Assembly (NCBI GenBank): GCA_009774245.1
Contig: VSNM01000039.1
Coordinates: forward strand, 1-53,475
DNA from: Lachnospiraceae bacterium
GTDB taxonomy: Bacteria; Bacillota; Clostridia; Lachnospirales; Lachnospiraceae
DNA length: 53,475 bases
Reading direction: 5' to 3'
This document shows, in pieces, positions 41,679 through 49,612 of the stretch. The position numbers were made by a program, and so were the translations under genes. Positions within the stretch are counted from its first letter, which is position 1; each line of letters opens with the position of its first letter. The notes under the pieces were generated by a model. It was given only the letters and a program-made list of their open reading frames with translations, had not been told where the DNA came from and searched no databases.

Positions 41679-44331
41679 GCCGTTCCAGGATTTGTTCCTT
41701 CATTTGTACATATTTTTCCAATTTTTCTTTCTCTTCTGCAATCTTTGACTCCGGCGCCTTCGCCATAAACTTCTCATTGTTCAGCATACCGTTGACGCGG
41801 GCAAGCTCACTGTCGAGACGCTTCGACTCCTTTTCCAGCCGCTCGATCTCCTGTGCGATATCGACAAGCTCCGCAAACGGGATATAAATATTTGCATTGG
41901 CGATCACCACGGAAACCGCGTCATCGGCGATACCGTTCTTGTCACTCTGTATCGTGACATCAGACGCACCGGCAAGCGACGCAAAGAAAAGTTTCCCCTC
42001 CTCAAAGGTCTTCCTGATCTCAGCCTTGTCAGACACGACAAATACATGCGCCTTCTTTGATGGAGCTACATTCATCCCAGTCCGCACATTTCTGATGCCG
42101 CGCACCGCTTCCTTGATGATCTCGATATCCTTCTCATCCTCCGCAAAACTACGCGACGGCGCGTACTCAGGCCACCTCGAGATCATGATGGACTCCTCCT
42201 CATTAGAATCTTCTTCATTCCGAAGCGTACAGAAGATCTCTTCCGTGATGAAAGGCATATACGGGTGCAGCAGTTTCAGCGCATCGATCAGTACGTTCTT
42301 TAACGTCCACAGCGCCGCATTCTGTGACGCTGCATTATCCGAATTGTAAAGTCTCGGTTTCACCATCTCAATGTACCAGTCGCAGAACTCATCCCAGATA
42401 AAATCATATATCTTCTGAACCGCAATGCCGAGCTCAAAATTCTCCATGTTCTCCGTGACTTCCTTCACGAGACTGTTCAATTTCGAAATGATCCAGCGGT
42501 CCGCCGGCTCCAGGGCATCCGATGCGTCAGTGACCTCTTTTCCCTCCATGTTCATCATGATAAAGCGCGACGCATTCCAGATCTTATTTGCAAAATTCCT
42601 GTTTGCCTCCACCCTCTCGTAATAAAAGCGCATGTCGTTTCCAGGCGCATTGCCCGTGATTAACGTCATCCTGAGCGCATCCGCGCCGTACTGCTCGATC
42701 ACCTCCAGCGGATCGATGCCGTTGCCCAGTGACTTCGACATCTTCCTGCCCTGCGCGTCGCGCACCAGACCGTGGAAAAGCACTGTCTTAAAGGGCTTCT
42801 CCTGCATATGCTCATAGCCGGAAAAGATCATGCGGATCACCCAGAAAAAGATAATATCATACCCTGTCACCAACACATCCGTCGGATAGAAATAGTCCAG
42901 ATCCTCCGTCTTATCCGGCCACCCAAGCGTCGAGAACGGCCACAGCGCCGACGAAAACCATGTGTCCAGCGTGTCGGGATCTTGTGTGAAATGCTTACAG
43001 CCACACTTCGGGCAGACATCCGGCATACTCTTTGCCACAACGATCTCACCACAGTCATCACAGTAATAAGCCGGTATCCGGTGCCCCCACCAGAGCTGTC
43101 TGGAAATGCACCAGTCCTTAATGTTGTCCGTCCAGTTACAATAAATCTTGTCCATCCGCTCCGGAATCAGCTTAATCTCGCCGTTTTTGACAGCCTCCAC
43201 TGCAGGCTTGATCAGCTCGTCCATCTTCACAAACCACTGCTGCTTGACAAGCGGCTCGATCGTCGTCTTGCAGCGGTCATGTGTGCCCACATTGTGGCTG
43301 TAGTCCTCCACTTTCACGAGAAGTCCCATCCTGTCGAGCTCTTCCACGATCGCCTTTCTCGCCTCGTAGCGCTCCATGCCCGCATATTTCCCGCCGTTCT
43401 CATTGATCGTCGCATCGTCGTTCATGATGTTGATGATCGGCAGACCATGCCGTTTCCCAACCTCAAAATCATTTGGATCATGCGCCGGCGTGATCTTCAC
43501 GACACCAGTACCAAACTCCATATCGACATAGGTATCCTCGACGACCGGAATCTCACGGTTCATCAGCGGCAGCATCAGCTTCTTTCCCCGCAGATGCGCA
43601 TACCGCTCATCCTCCGGGTGAATCGCCACGGCTGTATCTCCGAGCATAGTCTCCGGTCTGGTCGTCGCGAATGTCAGGTACTCGCCGGACTCCGAACCGT
43701 CATCGTTCAGGACCGGATATTTGATATGCCACAGATGTCCCGCCTGCTCCTCATACTCAACCTCCGCGTCCGAGATCGACGTATTGCACACCGGACACCA
43801 GTTGATCATTCTGGCGCCCTTGTAGATATACCCTTTCTCATGCATTTTGCAGAACACTTCCGTGACCGCCTTATTGCAGCCCTCATCCATCGTAAAGCGC
43901 TCCCTGTCCCAGTCGCAGGACGAACCGAGCTTCTTGAGCTGGCTGATAATGCGCCCGCCGTACTCCCTCTTCCAATCCCATGCGCGCTCGAGAAACTTCT
44001 CCCGTCCAAGGTCATGCTTGTCGATTCCCTCTTCCTTCAACTTCTCGATAATCTTGACCTCTGTGGCGATGCTCGCATGGTCCGTTCCCGGCTGCCAGAG
44101 CGCATTGTAGCCCTGCATCCTCTTAAATCGAATCAGGATATCCTGCATTGTATTGTCCAGCGCATGCCCCATATGAAGCTGCCCTGTAATATTGGGAGGC
44201 GGAATCACGATCGTGAACGGTTTCCTGTCTCTGTCAACCTCCGCGTGAAAATACTTCTTATCCAGCCACTTTTGATAAATCCTGTCCTCCAGACCATGTG
44301 AATCATATGTCTTAGCCAACTCTCTGCCCAT
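41662..44331 (-). CDS. valS: Valine--tRNA ligase
   Basis: The 889-aa class I synthetase has PPNITGQLHMGHAL (HIGH motif), the long editing domain (TTRPETMLGDTAVAIHPEDE), zinc-finger-like CDDCGE ... CPKCGC, GRKMSKSLGNG, the anticodon-binding helical domain and the C-terminal coiled-coil arm (~820-889) typical of ValRS. GGAGGAG precedes the ATG. It is transcribed from the promoter at 44522-44550 with a ~185-nt leader that carries the structured repeat 44354-44453. Confidence 0.97.
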   Translation of the reverse strand: MGRELAKTYDSHGLEDRIYQKWLDKKYFHAEVDRDRKPFTIVIPPPNITGQLHMGHALDNTMQDILIRFKRMQGYNALWQPGTDHASIATEVKIIEKLKEEGIDKHDLGREKFLERAWDWKREYGGRIISQLKKLGSSCDWDRERFTMDEGCNKAVTEVFCKMHEKGYIYKGARMINWCPVCNTSISDAEVEYEEQAGHLWHIKYPVLNDDGSESGEYLTFATTRPETMLGDTAVAIHPEDERYAHLRGKKLMLPLMNREIPVVEDTYVDMEFGTGVVKITPAHDPNDFEVGKRHGLPIINIMNDDATINENGGKYAGMERYEARKAIVEELDRMGLLVKVEDYSHNVGTHDRCKTTIEPLVKQQWFVKMDELIKPAVEAVKNGEIKLIPERMDKIYCNWTDNIKDWCISRQLWWGHRIPAYYCDDCGEIVVAKSMPDVCPKCGCKHFTQDPDTLDTWFSSALWPFSTLGWPDKTEDLDYFYPTDVLVTGYDIIFFWVIRMIFSGYEHMQEKPFKTVLFHGLVRDAQGRKMSKSLGNGIDPLEVIEQYGADALRMTLITGNAPGNDMRFYYERVEANRNFANKIWNASRFIMMNMEGKEVTDASDALEPADRWIISKLNSLVKEVTENMENFELGIAVQKIYDFIWDEFCDWYIEMVKPRLYNSDNAASQNAALWTLKNVLIDALKLLHPYMPFITEEIFCTLRNEEDSNEEESIMISRWPEYAPSRSFAEDEKDIEIIKEAVRGIRNVRTGMNVAPSKKAHVFVVSDKAEIRKTFEEGKLFFASLAGASDVTIQSDKNGIADDAVSVVIANANIYIPFAELVDIAQEIERLEKESKRLDSELARVNGMLNNEKFMAKAPESKIAEEKEKLEKYVQMKEQILERLAHLR

Positions 44332-44353
44332 ACTGCTCTCCTCCTATTATCCC

Positions 44354-44453
44354 CTACTCGCCGCGCCCCCCATACACCGTCTTAGCGGCATACCTCCATG
44401 CGCAAAACTCTCATATATGGTTTTGAACATTGTGCACGGGACTGCGCATAAAA
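44354..44453 (-). repeat. Structured ~100-bp repeat, copy 2 (valS leader)
   Basis: It aligns with 40094-40193. Stem 1 (44369-44375 with 44434-44440, plus GCGC/GCGC), stem 2 (44399-44408 with 44420-44429) and stem 3 (44376-44380 with 44385-44389) are kept. Several changes from copy 1 give G-U pairs only in the minus-strand RNA. It ends 22 nt before the valS start, just upstream of its ribosome site. This and the two promoters account for the 316-bp gap 44332-44647. Confidence 0.75.
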
Positions 44454-44521
44454 AAACCCCTCACTGCAGCCTACACAGCAAAGGACGAATAAAGCTACCT
44501 TTTCCTGATGTATTTTTTACT

Positions 44522-44550
44522 ATAGTATTAAATCTCCTGTGAAATGTCAA
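44522..44550 (-). promoter_or_regulatory. Sigma-A promoter of valS
   Basis: A perfect TTGACA (44545-44550) and TACTAT (44522-44527) on the minus strand are 17 bp apart. Transcription would start near 44515. Confidence 0.8.
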
Positions 44551-44592
44551 GAAAATTTATTTATTTTTAATATATAATCTTTCGTATTTCCA

Positions 44593-44601
44593 TGGTATAC
44601 T
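44593..44601 (+). promoter_or_regulatory. Extended -10 promoter of the SH3 protein gene
   Basis: TGG-TATACT lies 47 bp before the GTG start, with no clear -35. It is divergent from the valS promoter. Confidence 0.55.
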
Positions 44602-44647
44602 ATAACCTGTAGGATAAATACCCAATACCAATAAGGAGGATTCCCCA

Positions 44648-45754
44648 GTGGACAACACATTTTATCATAAAATACGATACAAAAATACCATCAGAAAAAT
44701 CATCGCATATACCTCAGCCGCGATGATTTTTACTGCTGTACCTGCACTGTCTGTATCAGCAGCCGAAACAGGCTTCCAGACAACGAACCTGCCTGCGGAA
44801 ACACCGGCACAGCAGGAATCACAGCCCGCGCCTGGCAACACCTCTGCTCCAGAGCAGACGCCCACGGACGCCACTAATACCGTTACAGTCACACCACAGG
44901 CTCCCACAGACGCCACAGATACCGTTACAGCCACACCACAGGCTCCCACAGATGCAGCGACTGTCACACCGCCGCCTGCTCCCGCTGATCAGGGTGCTTT
45001 TGATGTCACACCGATGCAGGGTACCGTCTATGCGATAATCCAGAAAGGAGTGAATGTCCGCAGCGGCCCATCCACAGAATACGCCAAACTGGGAGATTCT
45101 CTCAAGTATGGCGAGGCAATCACTGTCACAGGGACCGTCAACGACTGGTATCAGATTCAATATTCCGGCGGCGTCGGCTATGTCCGCGCAGACCTGGTAT
45201 CCACCACTCCGCCTGACACAGCCCAAAATCCGGCCGACGAAAACTCCGCTGCCGAACCTCCTGCCGCAGAGAATCCAGCTGTGGAGAATCCCCCTGCAGA
45301 ACTCCCTGACACCGAGGCCGACAGTGATCTGATGACTGATGAGGACAGCACTGACGAGGACAACTACGTGGAAATATCATCCCGCCACCTGTTAGGAACG
45401 CCCGTCCTTATTTCCTTAGCAATTGCCGTCGTGGGTGTCATAGCCCTGATTTGCTACTCTGTATATAGTTTGTTCAAGAAAGAAACGGATACTGAAGAAT
45501 ACGAAGACGAATATTATGAGGACGAAGAATACGATGATGCGCAGTACTCCGAGACGGAATACTATGAAGAAGAACCCTATTCCGATGAGGAATATTATGA
45601 AGAAGAGCAGTATTCCGATGAGGAGTATTACGAAGATCAGCCCTATTCCGATGGGGAGTATTACGAAGATCAGCCCTATTCCGATGAGGAATATTATGAA
45701 GAGCGTGATCAGTACTCTGAATATGAATATCCCGAGGACAAGGACAACAAATAA
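44648..45754 (+). CDS. Exported SH3-domain protein with single membrane anchor and Tyr/Glu-rich tail
   Basis: The 368-aa protein starts at GTG (AAGGAGG 8 nt upstream). In order: a signal peptide (1-38), a Thr/Pro/Ala-rich linker with repeated TPQAPTDA (45-118), a bacterial SH3 domain (124-185; KGVNVRSGPSTEYAKLG ... VGYVRADLV), a Pro/Glu-rich stretch, a membrane helix (249-276), and a 92-residue tail with about 22 Tyr in an 11-residue repeat (YSDEEYYEEEQ-like). Bacterial SH3 domains usually bind peptidoglycan. By topology the tail should be cytoplasmic. The role of the tail is unknown. Confidence 0.85.
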   Translation: MDNTFYHKIRYKNTIRKIIAYTSAAMIFTAVPALSVSAAETGFQTTNLPAETPAQQESQPAPGNTSAPEQTPTDATNTVTVTPQAPTDATDTVTATPQAPTDAATVTPPPAPADQGAFDVTPMQGTVYAIIQKGVNVRSGPSTEYAKLGDSLKYGEAITVTGTVNDWYQIQYSGGVGYVRADLVSTTPPDTAQNPADENSAAEPPAAENPAVENPPAELPDTEADSDLMTDEDSTDEDNYVEISSRHLLGTPVLISLAIAVVGVIALICYSVYSLFKKETDTEEYEDEYYEDEEYDDAQYSETEYYEEEPYSDEEYYEEEQYSDEEYYEDQPYSDGEYYEDQPYSDEEYYEERDQYSEYEYPEDKDNK

Positions 45755-45761
45755 TTTTCTT

Positions 45762-45802
45762 ACAGGCACAGGAACATTTCATTCCTGCGCCTGTTTCATT
45801 TA
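45762..45802 (+). terminator. Terminator after the SH3 protein gene
   Basis: A 13-bp stem with one mismatch (ACAGGCACAGGAA / TTCCTGCGCCTGT), 7-nt loop and T-rich tail lies directly past the stop and next to the convergent gene at 45804. Confidence 0.75.
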
Positions 45803-45803
45803 A

Positions 45804-46136
45804 TCAAAAGCCAATCATATTGTTGGACTTTGTCCGCAGCATCTTTATGTTTCCCTCGATATCCCCCAGTTCCTTCAAGACCTCATCCGCAGTCTCCAGC
45901 TGGGCGGAATTGATGCAGAATACAACCCGGTCTTTTCCCCCGCCAAACATTTTAGACAGGAAGCCCGGCTTCTCCCACCTGAGGAAATAGGAAACCCGCG
46001 CCTTCATAAATGCTTTCTCCAGTGTTGTCTTGACCTTCGGCTCTGTGACAGAGCAGAAATCCATCTCATTGTTTACTTTTACCTTGCTATACTCATTTTC
46101 CAAAACTATGACGCCTTCTTTCGTTAGGAACCGCAT
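45804..46136 (-). CDS. Hypothetical protein (up to 110 aa)
   Basis: A small soluble protein with a conserved-looking core (KVKTTLEKAFMKARVSYFLRW ... DRVVFCINSAQLETADEVLKEL). No family was recognised. The start is uncertain: ATG at 46136 has only a weak ribosome site, while a TTG at 46103 has AAGG 9 nt upstream. It lies alone between the SH3 gene terminator and the phosphatase gene, on the same strand as the phosphatase. Confidence 0.65.
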   Translation of the reverse strand: MRFLTKEGVIVLENEYSKVKVNNEMDFCSVTEPKVKTTLEKAFMKARVSYFLRWEKPGFLSKMFGGGKDRVVFCINSAQLETADEVLKELGDIEGNIKMLRTKSNNMIGF

Positions 46137-46160
46137 TGTATTTGTATGATTCCCTATATT

Positions 46161-46772
46161 TTAATAATATGTCTTTCCCTCTTCGATCATTACTGTCCGA
46201 CCATTTTTTACATCCACGATCGTAACCGCACAGTTCCTGTGCACGCCGCCCTTCCAGAAATCCCTGATGTCAACATGATTGATATTGGACAAAAGTCCCC
46301 GCAGCGCGGCGCCATGCGTCGACACTAAGATCGTATCGTTCTCCATATCCTTATTATGCACAATTTCCTGCAAAAAATCAGCAGTCCGCGCCTTTAATTC
46401 CTCAATCCCCTCAGCTCCCTTAGGCGGTCTGTACGCCTCTGGCTTGTCAAAGAAATTCATAAACTCAGGATCTGGAATATTATAATTTTCCTTTCCGCAG
46501 CAAAGCCCCTCATATTCCCCAAAGCTGATCTCTATGATTCTAGGCTCGATCACAACCGGAATATCGCGCTCTCCCCTGATGATCATTGCCGTCTCATAAG
46601 CCCGCTTCAATGGACTCGTATAGATTCTTGTAAAAGGCACACTCCGCAATGCCTCCGATGTGATCCGGGCAAGCCTGCGCCCCTCCTCGTTTAACGGGAT
46701 ATCCGACCGCCCCTGAAAACGTCTCTTTACATTCCATTCAGTCTCCCCATGGCGTATGATATAAAGCTTCAT
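46161..46772 (-). CDS. Histidine phosphatase family protein (phosphoglycerate-mutase-like)
   Basis: The 203-aa cytoplasmic enzyme has the signature IIRHGETEWN with the phospho-histidine, R in GRSDIPLNEEG, TSPLKRAYETA, the acidic EISFGEYEG and the second catalytic histidine in VSTHGAALRGL. Members dephosphorylate small molecules or act as cofactor-dependent mutases; this length and divergence suggest a phosphatase of unknown substrate. The start at 46772 has GGAGG 5 nt upstream. Confidence 0.9.
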   Translation of the reverse strand: MKLYIIRHGETEWNVKRRFQGRSDIPLNEEGRRLARITSEALRSVPFTRIYTSPLKRAYETAMIIRGERDIPVVIEPRIIEISFGEYEGLCCGKENYNIPDPEFMNFFDKPEAYRPPKGAEGIEELKARTADFLQEIVHNKDMENDTILVSTHGAALRGLLSNINHVDIRDFWKGGVHRNCAVTIVDVKNGRTVMIEEGKTYY

Positions 46773-46814
46773 CTCTTCCTCCAACGTGAATCAATATGTG
46801 AAAATCATATTACC

Positions 46815-46823
46815 ATTATATCA
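46815..46823 (-). promoter_or_regulatory. Extended -10 promoter of the histidine phosphatase gene
   Basis: TGA-TATAAT on the minus strand lies 43 bp upstream of the start, in a very AT-rich 288-bp gap (46773-47060). The remaining gap holds AT-rich sequence with a possible extended -10 (TGT-TATACT near 47010) for the plus-strand JAMM gene. Confidence 0.55.
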
Positions 46824-47060
46824 TGTTTTTTTAAATGTGAAGCAATTTTATCAAAAAAAATAAAAATATACATCTCTATTTCTTTGACAGTAAAAGCAAA
46901 ATTTTGTTGTATGCTAATATAATAGAACACGCCGTGAACATAATATAAACTTTGCATAAACAACACATGCCGTTTTCAATCCCGAATAGACTTTAACTAG
47001 CTATTATGTTATACTAAAATAAATATATTAACAAGAATACGAAGAAAGGGATGATGCCGT

Positions 47061-47510
47061 ATGGCGCGGCATAAAGATAAAGAACATTTAAAAGAGCTAG
47101 AGATGGCCAAAAAGAGAGATCATAAAATAATGATTACAGATGAAGCCATCAGGAAAGTACCAAGAATAAAATATAAAAATATACCAGAAAATGAATATGA
47201 TACAATACAGGAACTGGCAAGGAATGTGCTACGTATTTCCAAAAACGAAAATAACTCTAACGAAGTAGCAATAACATATGAAATGAACAGTATGAAACAT
47301 ATTCAAAATGGAGAGGACTATATTGGAGTCGCAGTTTTGCATAATCACCCTTCTTTATCTGATTTTTCTCTATCCGATGTCCAATTCTTATTAAGATATG
47401 AAAGCATTAAAATGATGATAGTGGTTACTAATCTTGGCAGTATATCCTATCTTGTAAAAAGCGAAAAACCACCAAAATGGATAGCTGCTTATTTTTCCCG
47501 CCTGTATTAA
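47061..47510 (+). CDS. JAMM/JAB-type metalloprotease-like protein
   Basis: The 149-aa protein has the JAMM zinc motif H94-x-H96-P followed by S103-x-x-D106 (VLHNHPSLSDFSLSDVQFL), with a candidate catalytic Glu upstream (E68 or E74). The layout is like RadC-type and toxin-associated JAB domains. It has no signal peptide and a highly charged Lys/Glu N-terminus. The gene and its upstream region are much more AT-rich than all neighbours, suggesting recent transfer. Its TAA stop is inside the terminator stem. It may be a stand-alone protein or the tail of a larger lost one. Confidence 0.75.
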   Translation: MARHKDKEHLKELEMAKKRDHKIMITDEAIRKVPRIKYKNIPENEYDTIQELARNVLRISKNENNSNEVAITYEMNSMKHIQNGEDYIGVAVLHNHPSLSDFSLSDVQFLLRYESIKMMIVVTNLGSISYLVKSEKPPKWIAAYFSRLY

Positions 47511-47545
47511 ATATAATACAGGCGGGATTGCTTTCCTTTTTCCTA
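47497..47545 (+). terminator. Terminator of the JAMM gene
   Basis: A perfect 13-bp stem CCCGCCTGTATTA / TAATACAGGCGGG with a 4-nt loop is followed by a T-rich tail. It includes the stop codon of the gene. Confidence 0.85.
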
Positions 47546-49279
47546 CTTCAGGACACAGACCGACTGTGCCGGCATCGACAGCACGCCGTCCGCCAGCTCC
47601 ACCACTTCCCCGTTCAAGGTCAGGTAACCGCGGATTGCCATATCCGCCAGCGCTGTGCCCGCCAGCTCTACCGTTGACGCCTCATCCGAGGTATTGTACA
47701 CGATACCGATCACGCTGTCCCTGTAAGTCTTTGTGATCGCTGCCTGGTGCCCTTCTGTCAATATCTCCACGATCTCGATCTCCCCCCTTGCAATCTCGGG
47801 ATTCTCGTTTCTCAGCCGCACCGCCCTCTTATAATAATTTAAGATAGAATAAGAATCTTCCAGCTGCTGCTCAACTCCTTCAAAAGCAAAGGCAATATCC
47901 TTGTCCGCATCCGCAGGACCATTGGTCATGCCCGTTGCATCCGTATCCGACCATACCATGGGAAGCCTCTTATTCTCATCCTTCTTGCCAGAGCTCGACA
48001 TGCCGATCTCCTCCCCATAGTACACGAACGGACTGCCATTCATCGTCATCAGCAGACCGCACGCCATCTTCATGTCATCCGCATTCTTCATCAGCGCGTT
48101 GGCGACACGTCCCATATCATGGTTTGTAATAAACGGCGCATCGATAAATTCCGGATTTTCGGCCGCATAGTCTGTCTGGTATCCCACCATGCTCCCCACA
48201 AAACTTGCCGCCTTATAATTTCCCCTCGCCGCCTTGATCAGCTTTCCCTCCGCGTCCGCAGCGTCAAAATTAAACATACTTGGCGTACCGCTCGCATAGT
48301 AATCCGCTATCACAGTACCACTCGCCCACACCTCCGACACCATATAGAAATCAGGATTCAGTCCTTTGCAAAAACTATACAGCCAGTTTAACGTCTCCGT
48401 GTTAAAGGTGATGTCGTTCTCCTCAAAATGCATCGCCGCATCCATTCTGAAACCGTCCACCCCCATATCAATCCAGAAACGCGATATATCCTCCAGCTCC
48501 GTCCTGAGCGCATCGCTCGCCAGATTTAGGTCAGGCATCCCAGACCAGAATACCCCCTCATAATACCAGTCGCTTCCCTCTATCTGATAATAGTCCCCGT
48601 TGACCTGCTCCTCAGTGAAATGATAATAATCCACATAAGGGCACTCTTCCAAATCCGGCTCCTGCCCCTCTGGCAGCGCCTTTAGATACTCACAGGCATC
48701 GACAAACCACTGATTCTCCGACGAGGTATGATTGATGACAAAATCAATGATGATATTGATATCCCGCTTATGGCACTCCTCCACCAATTTTTGAAAATCT
48801 TCCACTGTGCCATATTTCTGATCTATGGAATAATAGTCAATCACATCATATTTATGGTAAGTCGGCGACTGCATGATCGGCATCAGCCAAATCCCATTAA
48901 AGCCCATGTCCTTGATATAGTCCAGCTTCTCGATGACACCATTCAGATCGCCTATCCCGTCCCCATCTGAATCATAGAACGAGTAGACAAAGATCTCATA
49001 ATAATTTCTGTAATTGTCATCTATAATATTCAATTCCTGCTCATAATCATAGACAATGGCATCCGCGCTCCCCGCAGCAGCGTCGCTCGTGCCTGTCTCC
49101 TCTGTCCGCTCCTCACCGGAACTGCTTTCCGTGACACCGGAGGCTTCCTGTTCCACCCCATTCGTTGTCTCTGTTTCCTGCAAATCTGATTTCTGTGTAT
49201 TTCCACATGCACAAAGCTGCACTGCCATCACAACTGCCATCGCAATACCAGGCAGACGTTTTCCAAACAATTTTGACAT
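47543..49279 (-). CDS. Lipoprotein alpha-amylase family enzyme (GH13)
   Basis: The 578-aa extracellular, membrane-anchored enzyme has a type II signal peptide (lipobox LCAC), a Ser/Thr/Glu-rich linker (~30-75), a Ca-binding DSDGDGIGDLNG and the GH13 regions: IDFVINHTS, GFRMDAAMH (nucleophile D280), SEVWA (acid E316) and TNHDMGR (D388). A C-terminal beta domain follows. It cuts alpha-1,4-glucans to maltodextrins that the adjacent malEFG importer would take up. The start at 49279 has GAGGG 7 nt upstream. Confidence 0.93.
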   Translation of the reverse strand: MSKLFGKRLPGIAMAVVMAVQLCACGNTQKSDLQETETTNGVEQEASGVTESSSGEERTEETGTSDAAAGSADAIVYDYEQELNIIDDNYRNYYEIFVYSFYDSDGDGIGDLNGVIEKLDYIKDMGFNGIWLMPIMQSPTYHKYDVIDYYSIDQKYGTVEDFQKLVEECHKRDINIIIDFVINHTSSENQWFVDACEYLKALPEGQEPDLEECPYVDYYHFTEEQVNGDYYQIEGSDWYYEGVFWSGMPDLNLASDALRTELEDISRFWIDMGVDGFRMDAAMHFEENDITFNTETLNWLYSFCKGLNPDFYMVSEVWASGTVIADYYASGTPSMFNFDAADAEGKLIKAARGNYKAASFVGSMVGYQTDYAAENPEFIDAPFITNHDMGRVANALMKNADDMKMACGLLMTMNGSPFVYYGEEIGMSSSGKKDENKRLPMVWSDTDATGMTNGPADADKDIAFAFEGVEQQLEDSYSILNYYKRAVRLRNENPEIARGEIEIVEILTEGHQAAITKTYRDSVIGIVYNTSDEASTVELAGTALADMAIRGYLTLNGEVVELADGVLSMPAQSVCVLK

Positions 49280-49406
49280 ATCACAACCCTCTTTTTTTAC
49301 AATTCGATTTTTACCCACATAACACACTTCCTACGCTATTTTCTCCGGACTGCATGCACACCCCACACTGTTTTCCCAGGCTGCCTGCACATCCGCATAT
49401 TCCAGA

Positions 49407-49438
49407 ACGACTCCTGCTATCACAATAACAGGAGTCGT
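49407..49438. terminator. Hairpin at the end of the mal operon
   Basis: A stem GACGACTCCTG(T/C)TAT with its complement lies just past the 51-aa ORF that ends the malE-F-G unit. The T-tract is poor on both strands, so efficiency is uncertain. Confidence 0.55.
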
Positions 49439-49447
49439 CCAAAGCGC

Positions 49448-49603
49448 TTATTTATTCTCTTTATTGTCTTCATCGAGACCATACTCTTTCATGTAGCTTT
49501 CGCCCCACGATTTCCCACGGCCTCTCTGCCATTCGATCGCACCTCCCAGTCCAAGCCCCATCGTGACACCGACCAGGAGAATGCCAATAATCAATTGAAT
49601 CAT
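49448..49603 (-). CDS. Small membrane protein downstream of malG (51 aa)
   Basis: The ORF begins MIQLIIGILLVGVTMGLGLG (a single membrane helix) followed by a charged tail with two Trp and ending in DNKENK. AAGG lies 7 nt before the ATG at 49603, which is 9 bp after the malG stop. Helix, ribosome site and spacing support a real gene of the mal operon. No family was recognised; a role as a small accessory subunit of the importer is only a guess. Confidence 0.65.
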   Translation of the reverse strand: MIQLIIGILLVGVTMGLGLGGAIEWQRGRGKSWGESYMKEYGLDEDNKENK

Positions 49604-49612
49604 AACATTACC

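Noticed and set aside
42772..44301. 509-codon open frame on the plus strand, antisense to valS
   Set aside because: It is a shadow of the valS reading frame. Its translation is Arg/His/Leu-rich with no motif, there is no ribosome site, and the valS motifs on the other strand are unmistakable.
44440..44515. T-box riboswitch in the valS leader (TTCGTCC and a T-run are present)
   Set aside because: The promoter leaves only ~75 nt before this point, too little for a T-box stem I. The AGGGTGG-NACCGCG core is not recognisable and no strong terminator stem precedes the T-run. At most it is a decayed remnant.
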